Shown: positions 17,850-25,208 of the stretch, piece after piece | How positions within the stretch are numbered: position 1 is the first letter of the stretch | Layout of the letters: every line of letters begins with the position of its first letter | NCBI RefSeq assembly: GCF_014696615.1 | Contig: NZ_JACJQJ010000014.1 | Span: forward strand, 62,001-126,000 | Source: Nostoc linckia FACHB-104 | GTDB taxonomy: Bacteria; Cyanobacteriota; Cyanobacteriia; Cyanobacteriales; Nostocaceae | DNA: 64,000 bases | Direction: 5' to 3' | Translations under genes and position numbers: made by a program | The notes under the pieces: model-generated | Told to the model about the DNA's origin: nothing | The model's input: only the letters and a program-made list of their open reading frames with translations | Databases searched by the model: none

Positions 17850-18689
17850 ATAAAACAAAAACCCAGTGAAAACCACTGGGTTTTTGTTGAGGTTAATCCC
17901 CAAACTTTACTGTATAGAACTTTTATATACTTGCTGGATTAATAATGATTGAAACCATGCCTGATGCGCTTCCGCATAACTACTGAACTTATTAATGCCC
18001 TCAATTTTTTGTGCTTGAATTTACTGATAATAAATTGCGATGCTGGCGGAAAACTCTTGTACTCAGGCACTAAAAAACAAAAACCCAGTTGTAATCACTG
18101 GGTTTTTGTTAGGGTTATCCCTAAACTTTCTGTATAAGAGTTCTCTATATCTTGGTTTAATAATGCTGGAAACAATGCCTAATGTGCTTCCGCATAACTA
18201 CTGAACTTATTAATGCTCTTAATTTTTTGTGCTTGAATTTACTGATAATAAATTGTGATGCTTGCGGAAAACTCTTGCACTCAGGTACCAAAAAACAAAA
18301 ACCCAGTTGTAATTACTGGGTTTTTGTTAGGGTTATCCCTAAACTTTCTGTATAAGAGTTCTCTATATGTTGGTTTAATAATGCTGGAAACAATGCCTAT
18401 AGCGCTTCCGCATAACTACTGAACTTATTAACAGCAGAAATTTTTTGTGCTTAAATCCACGGATCATAAATTGCGGTGCTTTTGGGTAACCCTTGCAGTA
18501 AGGTACTGAAAAACAAAAACCCAGTTGTAATTACTGGGTTTTTGTTGGGGTATGTCCCCGAACTTTTCTGTATAGAACTTCGTTATATTTGCTTGTCTGA
18601 TAATGATTACAACGGTATGTTTGACGATTCCGGAAAACTACTCAAATTGCTGATACTCATAGGATGATGGGGAAAATACCAACTAAACT

Positions 18690-19448
18690 ATGCCAGAAAA
18701 TCACCAAATCGCTGTTGAATTCCGCGATGTCACCTTTAGCCGCAACCATCGCCCTTTGGTATCTCATCTCAATTTCTCCATCCGCCAGGGAGAAGCGCTA
18801 GTCTTGCTGGGGCGCAGTGGGAGTGGTAAAACCACGACGATGAAATTAATTAATCGCCTGTTCACCCCTACCACAGGGGAAGTTTTATTTGATGGTGTCG
18901 CCACAACGCAATGGGACGAAATTAAACTGCGGCGCAAGATTGGTTATGTAATTCAAGAGACTGGTTTATTTCCCCATTTCACAGTGGAACGCAATGTAGG
19001 TTTAGTTCCCACTTTAGAAGGTTGGAAGCCAAAACAAATTAAAACACGGGTGTATGAGTTGTTGCAATTGGTAGGTTTAGAACCAGAACAATTTGCTGGG
19101 CGTTATCCCCACGAACTTTCGGGGGGACAAAGGCAAAGGGTAGGTGTAGCTAGGGCACTTGCAGCCGATCCGCCTGTATTATTAATGGATGAACCATTTG
19201 GCGCACTCGATCCGATTACCAGACTGGAAATTCAACAGGAGTTTCGACGCTTACAACGAGAATTAGGCAAAACCGTTGTGTTTGTCACCCACGACATTCA
19301 AGAAGCATTTGTGTTGGCATCGAGAATTGGTTTAATGTATGAGGGAGAATTGATAGTATTAGGGACAAAGGATGAATTTATGTTATCCTCACATCCCGAA
19401 AGCCTAGCTTTCCTCCAATGTCTGCATTCTCTGCAAGACAATTTATGA
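18690..19448 (+). CDS. Osmoprotectant (glycine betaine/choline type) ABC importer, ATPase subunit
   Basis: A 252-residue ATPase with Walker A GRSGSGKTT (about residues 38-46), a Q-loop in VIQETGLFPH, signature LSGGQRQRV and Walker B VLLMDEP. The sequence resembles OpuCA/OsmV, but it lacks the C-terminal CBS domains that sense ionic strength in many homologues. It is the first gene of a three-gene unit and overlaps the permease gene by four bases (ATGA). It should drive import of compatible solutes across the inner membrane. The exact substrate is inferred from family only. Confidence 0.9.
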   Translation: MPENHQIAVEFRDVTFSRNHRPLVSHLNFSIRQGEALVLLGRSGSGKTTTMKLINRLFTPTTGEVLFDGVATTQWDEIKLRRKIGYVIQETGLFPHFTVERNVGLVPTLEGWKPKQIKTRVYELLQLVGLEPEQFAGRYPHELSGGQRQRVGVARALAADPPVLLMDEPFGALDPITRLEIQQEFRRLQRELGKTVVFVTHDIQEAFVLASRIGLMYEGELIVLGTKDEFMLSSHPESLAFLQCLHSLQDNL

Positions 19449-20077
19449 AAGATTTCTTTTTGATTAAGTACGCCCCCGAAATTTTGCAGCATACGCTGGA
19501 ACATTTATTTATGGTGGGCATTGCGATTGGAATTGCCATATTAATCGGCATTCCTTTAGGTATTTTAATTACCCGTCAAACTCAACTCCGCCAACCAATT
19601 TTAGGTATTGCCAATATTTTACAAACTATTCCTAGTTTGGCTTTATTTGGGTTATTAATTCCTGTGCCTGTAATTGGTGGAATTGGTGTAGTACCAGCGA
19701 TAGTGGCTTTAACTTTATATTCTTTATTACCCATAATTCGCAATACTTACACTGGCATTATTGGTGTTGATCCAGCAATTAGAGAAGCTGGGCGAGGTAT
19801 GGGAATGACAGATAAAGAATTGTTATTACAAGTAGAAATTCCTTTAGCAATGGGAGTAATTTTAGCTGGGGTAAGAGTCGCCACTGTGATTGCTATTGGG
19901 ATTGCAACCATTGCTGCTGCTATTGGTGCTGGTGGGTTAGGTGTATTTATTTTTCGCGGGATTGCAGTAGTAAATAATCAGTTAATCTTAGCGGGCGCAG
20001 TTCCCGCGGCATTAATTGCCTTAATTGCTGATTTGGTAATTGGTTGGATTGAAGGAAAATTGAAAGTTAAAGGTTAA
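19445..20077 (+). CDS. Osmoprotectant ABC importer, permease subunit
   Basis: A 210-residue inner membrane protein starting MKDFFLIKYAPEILQHTLEH. ATG 19445 overlaps the upstream stop as ATGA, which decides the start over the earlier ATG at 19418. It has about six membrane helices and the EAGRGMGMTDKELLLQVEIP coupling segment typical of OpuCB/OsmW permeases, with the conserved GGLG near the end. It forms the channel with the ATPase encoded upstream and works with the binding protein encoded 33 bases downstream. Confidence 0.92.
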   Translation: MKDFFLIKYAPEILQHTLEHLFMVGIAIGIAILIGIPLGILITRQTQLRQPILGIANILQTIPSLALFGLLIPVPVIGGIGVVPAIVALTLYSLLPIIRNTYTGIIGVDPAIREAGRGMGMTDKELLLQVEIPLAMGVILAGVRVATVIAIGIATIAAAIGAGGLGVFIFRGIAVVNNQLILAGAVPAALIALIADLVIGWIEGKLKVKG

Positions 20078-20110
20078 CAAAATTTGCAGAGTCAAAAGTA
20101 ATCTTTTAAG

Positions 20111-21010
20111 ATGAAAAAATTTGTGGCTTTATGCCTATTAACGATTGCTTTAGTAGTGGCGATCGCTAGTTGTAGCCCTAATACAAATACAAGTAGTGGT
20201 GGCGATATTATTGTCGCTTCTAAAGATTTTACAGAACAAGATATTTTAGGTGAACTTTTAGCCCAACAAATCGAAGCAACAACTAATTTAAAAGTGTCCC
20301 GTCGTCCCCGCTTGGGTGGTTCTTTTGTTTGCCATAGTGCAATTACGGCAGGAAAAATCGATGCTTATATTGAATATACAGGTACAGCTTTTACAGGTAT
20401 TTTAAAACAGCAAGTAATTAACGACCCCAAAATAGTTTACGCAAAACTAAAACAAGCCTACGCCGAACAATTTAATTTAGATGTAATGCCAAGTTTGGGT
20501 TTTGAAAACACTTTTGCCATTATTATTCGTGGGGAAGATGCCAAGCGCTACAATTTGCAAAATCTCTCGGAAGCTACTAAATATACTCCTCAGTGGCGTG
20601 GCGGGTTTGGCTATGAATTTTTGGAACGGGAAGATGGCTTTCCGGGTTTAGCGAAAACCTACAATTTACGGTTTGCGAAATCACCGCAAATTATGGATTT
20701 AGGTTTAATTTATCGGGCTTTAATTCAAAAACAGGTAGATATGGTAGCGGGTAATTCCACAGATGGGCAAATTTCCCGCTTGGGTTTAGTGGTATTGCAG
20801 GATGATAAGCAGTATTTTCCACCTTATGAAGCTACGCCAATTGTCCGCAAAGCCACCTTAGAAAAATATCCGCAGTTAAAAAATGCGATCGCTCAACTGG
20901 CTGGTAAAATTTCCGCAGACGAAATGCGGCAATTAAATTACCTAGTTGAGGGTGAATTACAGGATATTAAAGATGTTGTGCGGGAATTCCGAAAATCCAA
21001 AGGATTATAG
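20111..21010 (+). CDS. Osmoprotectant ABC importer, substrate-binding lipoprotein
   Basis: A 299-residue protein with a lipoprotein signal peptide ending IASC (about C21), so it is lipid-anchored in the periplasm. The mature part has the OpuCC/ProX type II fold: ASKDFTEQDILGELLAQ, RRPRLGGSFVCHSAI, DAYIEYTGTAFTGIL and the DMVAGNSTDGQI segment. These residues form the quaternary-ammonium-binding region in the family. With the two preceding genes it completes a full importer. A hairpin terminator follows two bases after the stop. Confidence 0.92.
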   Translation: MKKFVALCLLTIALVVAIASCSPNTNTSSGGDIIVASKDFTEQDILGELLAQQIEATTNLKVSRRPRLGGSFVCHSAITAGKIDAYIEYTGTAFTGILKQQVINDPKIVYAKLKQAYAEQFNLDVMPSLGFENTFAIIIRGEDAKRYNLQNLSEATKYTPQWRGGFGYEFLEREDGFPGLAKTYNLRFAKSPQIMDLGLIYRALIQKQVDMVAGNSTDGQISRLGLVVLQDDKQYFPPYEATPIVRKATLEKYPQLKNAIAQLAGKISADEMRQLNYLVEGELQDIKDVVREFRKSKGL

Positions 21011-21011
21011 T

Positions 21012-21045
21012 AAAACTTCCATACCCTCAAGGGGATGGAAGTTTT
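21012..21045 (+). terminator. Terminator of the osmoprotectant ABC unit
   Basis: An 11-bp perfect stem AAAACTTCCAT/ATGGAAGTTTT surrounds an ACCC...GGGG inner part. The right arm ends in TTTT. It follows the binding-protein stop codon immediately. Confidence 0.8.
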
Positions 21046-21184
21046 GGGCATAGGGCATAGGGCATGGGGCATGAATATTTATCCACACCCCAAAACATCC
21101 AAAATCCAAAATATTGACCAACATCCCTTTGTGGTCAAGGTCAATCTAAAATCCAAAATCTAAAATCTAAAATCTAAAATTGGC
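21046..21184. repeat. Short tandem repeats between convergent genes
   Basis: GGGCATA-type units (21046-21073) and AAAATCTAAAATCCAAAAT-type units (21107-21180) fill the gap between the importer and the alanine dehydrogenase gene. Confidence 0.7.
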
Positions 21185-22276
21185 TTAACTTACCAAATCA
21201 GGAAATACTTCCTGTACAGCAGGATGTACCAAGCGATGATTCTGCACATTCACACCCTTAGCTAATGCAGAGTTAACATCCAGCGCCTTAAGACCGAGAT
21301 TTGCTAACTGCACAACGTAAGGTAAGGTACTGTTATTAAGCGCTTGAGTAGCTGTCCAAGGTACTGCACCAGGCATATTAGGAACGCCATAATGCACCAC
21401 GCCCTCTTCAATGTAAATGGGATTAGTGTGAGAGGTAGTGCATAAAGTTTCCACACAACCGCCTTGATCAACAGCCACATCCACAATTACAGAGCCGGGA
21501 TGCATTTTTTGTACCAATTCGCGAGATACTAATATTGGTGCTCTACGTCCAGGCACCAAAACCGCACCGATTAACAAGTCAGCTTCTTTAACTGCGGCTT
21601 CGATATGGGCAGAGTTGCTATAAAGCAATTCAACTCTAGAGCCAAATAGAGTTTCTAGGTAGGATAAGCGCTCGACATTCACATCCAAAATTTGCACGAT
21701 CGCGCCCATACCTACAGCGATTCTAGCTGCTTCTGTCCCAACTACGCCGCCGCCTAAAATTACGACTTTGCCCGGTTTCACACCCGGTACGCCACCCAAA
21801 AGCACACCTCGCCCACCTTGCTGACGTTCCAAATACCTTGCGCCGAATTGTACGGATAGCCGACCGGCAATAATGCTCATAGGAGAGAGCAAAGGTAATT
21901 TGTTAGCACCAGGTTGTTCTACAGTTTCATAGGCGATCGCACAAGTGCCACAATCAATTAAACTCTCAGTTAATTTGCGATCGGCTGCGAGATGCAGATA
22001 AGTAAATAATATCTGCCCTTTCTGCAAAAATTTATACTCAGCTTCTAGAGGTTCTTTGACTTTAACAACTAGTTCCCGATTCCAAACCGCCTCTGGTGTG
22101 GGTACAATCTCCGCCCCAGCACTACTGTACTCATCATCGGTAAAACCAGCACCAGTACCAGCTTGGGTTTGGACGAAAATCTGATGACCATTTTCGCGCA
22201 ACACCCGCACACTCGAAGGACTCAACCCTACACGAAACTCTTGATCCTTAGTTTCTTTAGGAACGCCGATTTCCAT
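21185..22276 (-). CDS. ald: Alanine dehydrogenase
   Basis: A 363-residue NAD-dependent enzyme that interconverts L-alanine with pyruvate and ammonia. The N-terminal MEIGVPKETK and FRVGLSP, catalytic Lys74 (VKVKEP) and His95 (TYLHLAADR), the VILGGGVVGTEAA nucleotide-binding fold and the VDVAVDQGG segment are all present. In heterocyst-forming cyanobacteria this enzyme is linked to nitrogen transfer between cell types, which suits the organism but is not shown here. The start ATG is well supported. It is monocistronic and convergent with the osmoprotectant genes. Confidence 0.96.
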   Translation of the reverse strand: MEIGVPKETKDQEFRVGLSPSSVRVLRENGHQIFVQTQAGTGAGFTDDEYSSAGAEIVPTPEAVWNRELVVKVKEPLEAEYKFLQKGQILFTYLHLAADRKLTESLIDCGTCAIAYETVEQPGANKLPLLSPMSIIAGRLSVQFGARYLERQQGGRGVLLGGVPGVKPGKVVILGGGVVGTEAARIAVGMGAIVQILDVNVERLSYLETLFGSRVELLYSNSAHIEAAVKEADLLIGAVLVPGRRAPILVSRELVQKMHPGSVIVDVAVDQGGCVETLCTTSHTNPIYIEEGVVHYGVPNMPGAVPWTATQALNNSTLPYVVQLANLGLKALDVNSALAKGVNVQNHRLVHPAVQEVFPDLVS

Positions 22277-22653
22277 TTACAGCCTCTAATTAATTTTTGT
22301 TTAACTTTAGCCTGCCAGTCTCAGAGTGGCTACTTCCGTATTAGGGATAGCTAATAATTGCTCTGAGTGTCTTACCTTCTGTGACAGTGTTGCCAACCTG
22401 TACCCTTGACTATTGCCCTTGTCTTCTTAAAATATATAAAGAATAATAAATAATTGTAACCAACTGTTTACAAAGGTTCTGTTCAAGAAGCTACTGTTTG
22501 GACTTTTGACGTTGTATTGCTTGGGATTCAAGCATAGCAACTCTGTTCCACACATACAGAAGTGCTGATGTCTCATCCCTGCCTCAAGGTGCAGTGTTTA
22601 TAGACATCTGACAATTAAATTTCGTTTGCCGACAAATAAGAGAGGAATTGTTG
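22277..22653. other. Divergent promoter region of ald and the HLIP gene
   Basis: It is AT-rich around 22428-22470. A GTTTACAA sequence at 22466-22473 resembles one half of the HLR1 site bound by RpaB at high-light genes, but no second half-site with correct spacing was found. Confidence 0.3.
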
Positions 22654-22827
22654 ATGATGACACAACCAAAGCCCACCATTACCCCCAAACTCGAAGAACC
22701 AAAGTTAGGCTTTAACGAATATGCCGAACGATTGAACGGTCGAGCCGCCATGATTGGCTTTATTTTGATGGTATTAATTGAATACCTCACCAATCAGGGT
22801 GTGTTATCATGGCTCGGTCTGAAGTAG
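22654..22827 (+). CDS. High-light-inducible protein (HLIP, one-helix chlorophyll-binding)
   Basis: A 57-residue protein beginning MMTQPKPTITPK, preceded by AGAGGA at a good ribosome-site distance. The single membrane helix contains the chlorophyll-binding signature ERLNGRAAMIGF followed by a hydrophobic stretch, ending VLSWLGLK. HLIPs bind chlorophyll and carotenoid in the thylakoid, quench excess energy, and assist photosystem II assembly and repair. ATG 22657, three bases on, is an equally possible start. The gene stands alone and is followed by a hairpin at 22883. Confidence 0.93.
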   Translation: MMTQPKPTITPKLEEPKLGFNEYAERLNGRAAMIGFILMVLIEYLTNQGVLSWLGLK

Positions 22828-22882
22828 TACTGCTGTAAAAGCACAGATTTTTCAGTTTTAAGCTAGTAATTAGAGAGTTTTG

Positions 22883-22908
22883 ACCAGCTGGTTGTTCCAG
22901 CTGGTTTT
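22883..22908 (+). terminator. Terminator after the HLIP gene
   Basis: A perfect 9-bp stem ACCAGCTGG/CCAGCTGGT with a TTGTT loop is followed by TTT. It lies about 55 bases after the HLIP stop codon. Confidence 0.8.
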
Positions 22909-23259
22909 AACTTAAGCAATTAATAGCGAAACTACCTCCCAAGACTTAACGTCTATGGTTATTAGGTAGATTCTGTTAAAGGTACTGGGGAACTCGGGGC
23001 CCCCTCTGGGGATAAGGGGCAATGGGGACTAGGGATTGGGAATTATTACTCAGCACTCAGCACTCAGCACTTTCAACTTAGACCTTAGACTGGCAATTAC
23101 TATATGCAAGAGGGTAAATTACTACACTTCTTCTCCTACTTAATAAAATTATAATACTTTAGATGCCTTGACATCAGGGGGCCAATCAAAGCCCAATAAC
23201 AAGTTAAGGATTTTCGATATATTTACATATAAAGCTAAACTGGATTAAACCAAGCTGTG
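22909..23259. other. Intergenic region with short repeats
   Basis: It contains a GGGGCCCCC palindrome near 22998 and CAGCACT repeats at about 23050-23071. No gene was seen. Confidence 0.4.
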
Positions 23260-23556
23260 ATGAACGTTCTTTTACCTCGTTTTTTGAAGTCATCCTACCG
23301 CAAAGAACCGCTAATAAGTGTCTTGATTACGATGGGCGTAGTTGACGCGCTAATTGGTGGATTAGATGATAGCTGGTCATTATTTACTTTTGGCTTAGGG
23401 ATAGCTGGAGTTAGCCTTGGCTGGAAACTGTGGCGTATGTACCAAAGCCGCCCTCCGATGCCTGAAGAGCCTGTAGTACAACATTACTTACCTTCACGCT
23501 CATCTAGCCCGACTTTACCCATGTTGACGGTGACGAAGAAAAAACCCCCACAGTAA
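23260..23556 (+). CDS. Small membrane protein of unknown function
   Basis: A 98-residue protein starting MNVLLPRFLKSSYRKEP. One to two hydrophobic segments (about 18-34 and 41-58) flank an LDDSW turn, and a proline- and serine-rich basic tail follows (PPMPEEP to KKKPPQ). The tail is likely cytoplasmic. ATG 23260 was chosen over GTG 23257. It resembles small conserved membrane proteins of filamentous cyanobacteria, but I cannot name a family. It is separated from both neighbours by repeats and could be independent. Confidence 0.65.
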   Translation: MNVLLPRFLKSSYRKEPLISVLITMGVVDALIGGLDDSWSLFTFGLGIAGVSLGWKLWRMYQSRPPMPEEPVVQHYLPSRSSSPTLPMLTVTKKKPPQ

Positions 23557-23703
23557 ACAGTGCTGAGTGCTTACCCCAAATATTTTGAGGGTGGGTAATA
23601 TCTGATGTTCCTGAATTACTTCTCAACTCTCACAGAATAACTAGTAGACCCTCGGAGGGCACCTTGCTCAAGAGTAGAGTAGGGTAGCAACAGGCGTTAG
23701 AAA

Positions 23704-24786
23704 GTGAGAAAAACTGTGAGCAGTGAGGGAAAAGTTAGGGGCTATTTTGTGCTGCGCCCGTATATAGTCCTGGCGTTTATGGCTTCTATAATCCTTCCAG
23801 TCACAATCTGGAAAGGAGTCTTCATTTATACTGCTTATGCTGCTACAGAAACAGCAACAAACTCTCAAGCTCAAACCAACTTTGCCAATCCCCAGTTACT
23901 TTACACCTTACAAGGGCACGGGGGAACTGTTAAATCCTTAGCTTTCAGTCCAGATAGCAAAACTCTTGCCAGTGGCGGTGCTGAAAATGAAGGTGTAATT
24001 CGCTTGTGGAATCTGACAACAGGCGCACGGATGGGGACTATCCGCAAAGCACACAAAACAGCCGTCGAATCTTTGGTGATTTCACCCGATGGACAAACCC
24101 TGGCCAGTTGTAGCAGTGACTACACTATTAATCTTTGGAATCTCAAAAATCAGCAATTTAAACGCTCTTTTGTTGGGCACAGCACAAATGTACTATCCCT
24201 AGCTGTATCCCCTGATAGTAAAGTTCTTGTCAGTGGTGGGATAGATGGAATTCGCCTGTGGGATTTACCTCAACAACGTCCCTTAGGTACTTTAGTCAAC
24301 TTTGATAACTTAATTTACGCCTTAGCAATTAGCCCTGATGGTACAACATTAGTTAGTGGAGACTATAAGGGTGTAGTCAAGCTGTGGAACTTAAGTACAG
24401 GAAAATTAATTCGTGCATTTGTCGGACATTACGATTTAGTTAGTACTGTAGCTTTTACACCCGATAGCCAAACCCTAGTTACAGCTAGCCACGATCGCAC
24501 AATTAAAATTTGGCATATTCAGACTGGCAAACTCATCCAAACATTAACCGGACATAACAACTGGGTAAACGCCATTGCTGTGAACCCCGATGGCAAAACC
24601 CTCGCCAGTGCGGGGAAAGATGGCATCAAATTGTGGAATTTAACTACAGGTGAGTTAATCAATACACTCAGTAGTCATAGCGATTGGGTAAGTGCGATCG
24701 CTTTTAGTCCTAATGGGCAAATGCTTGCCAGTGGTGGTTTTGATAAACAAATTAAGGTTTGGGGAACTGCGCCAAAACGCAAGTAG
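23704..24786 (+). CDS. WD40 repeat protein with N-terminal membrane or signal segment
   Basis: A 360-residue protein starting at GTG 23704. A hydrophobic stretch at about 19-37 (YIVLAFMASIILPVTIW) and an AYAA-type end suggest export or membrane anchoring. Seven WD40 repeats follow (about residues 63-355), each with SPDG/SPDS and a terminal (L/I)W(N/D)L, enough for one complete seven-bladed propeller. WD40 propellers are protein-binding scaffolds, and no enzymatic domain is present. The start is uncertain because no ribosome site is clear. The neighbours do not reveal a partner. Confidence 0.85.
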   Translation: MRKTVSSEGKVRGYFVLRPYIVLAFMASIILPVTIWKGVFIYTAYAATETATNSQAQTNFANPQLLYTLQGHGGTVKSLAFSPDSKTLASGGAENEGVIRLWNLTTGARMGTIRKAHKTAVESLVISPDGQTLASCSSDYTINLWNLKNQQFKRSFVGHSTNVLSLAVSPDSKVLVSGGIDGIRLWDLPQQRPLGTLVNFDNLIYALAISPDGTTLVSGDYKGVVKLWNLSTGKLIRAFVGHYDLVSTVAFTPDSQTLVTASHDRTIKIWHIQTGKLIQTLTGHNNWVNAIAVNPDGKTLASAGKDGIKLWNLTTGELINTLSSHSDWVSAIAFSPNGQMLASGGFDKQIKVWGTAPKRK

Positions 24787-25208
24787 CTAATAATACTTAA
24801 TATTGCTGTGTATGCAGGAGCAAGAGGGAAAAGAAAAATATGATCTCAAGTTCACGCATTACAGCGGATTTAAATGAGTGATATCATGTCCATCTCAATA
24901 CTACTCGGTTAAGAGTTTTGAACTCAAAATAGCTTTTGGGAAAAAGGTTAAAGGTGAAAGGTTGTTTCTTTCCCTGGAACCATTCCCCTTTTCCCCTTCA
25001 CCGAAAAGTATTGATGTCCATCTGATCGATGGGCGTATATCTGTGCTGCAAGGTGAAAATGCTCTCTTCACGAGCAAAGATGTCAGCACAACAAGATTTA
25101 TATGATTAATTTTTATGTCTCATCTACTTGCAATCTGCTATAAATCTTGCTGAACTGGACTGAGCAACCTAAATAATTGCTGTAAAAAGCCAACCAAGGA
25201 TGCATCTG
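24787..25208. other. Intergenic region with one MITE
   Basis: It holds a transposed miniature element at 24896-25013 and its 10-bp target duplication. The remaining sequence should contain the promoter of the response regulator gene. No small gene is believed here. Confidence 0.5.
24896..25013. mobile_element. 10-bp-TSD MITE family, copy A
   Basis: The 118-bp element begins CAATACTACTCGGTTAAG and ends CCGAAAAGTATTG. A perfect 10-bp direct repeat ATGTCCATCT flanks it (24886-24895 and 25014-25023). The interior is purine-rich in the left half and pyrimidine-rich in the right half, so the element can fold back on itself. Confidence 0.88.

Larger units (their letters stand above)
17465..18600. 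repeat. Array of five tandem ~220-bp units, each with a long perfect hairpin
   Basis: Five hairpins with stem AACAAAAACCCAGT(G)/(C)ACTGGGTTTTTGTT lie at 17518-17552, 17854-17888, 18076-18110, 18294-18328 and 18512-18546. The spacing is 222, 218 and 218 bp; the first interval is longer because a 135-bp MITE is inserted. Between hairpins the units share blocks such as CTTCCGCATAACTACTGAAC, GCATAACTACTGAACTTATT and AATTTTTTGTGCTT. The fifth unit is degenerate after its hairpin and a partial unit precedes the first. The hairpins are 14-15 bp with 5-7 base loops and contain T-runs on both strands, so they could terminate transcription in either direction. Tandem small-RNA genes (as known for NsiR1 in Anabaena) are one explanation. 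Relation to NsiR1 itself is not claimed. Confidence 0.9.

Noticed and set aside
17518-18546. CRISPR array
   Set aside because: Units are 218-222 bp with near-identical intervening sequence, not short repeats with unique spacers, and no cas genes are present.
17465-18600. NsiR1 small RNA array
   Set aside because: The tandem layout is similar, but hetF is not adjacent and the sequence could not be matched to NsiR1 from memory, so identity is not claimed.
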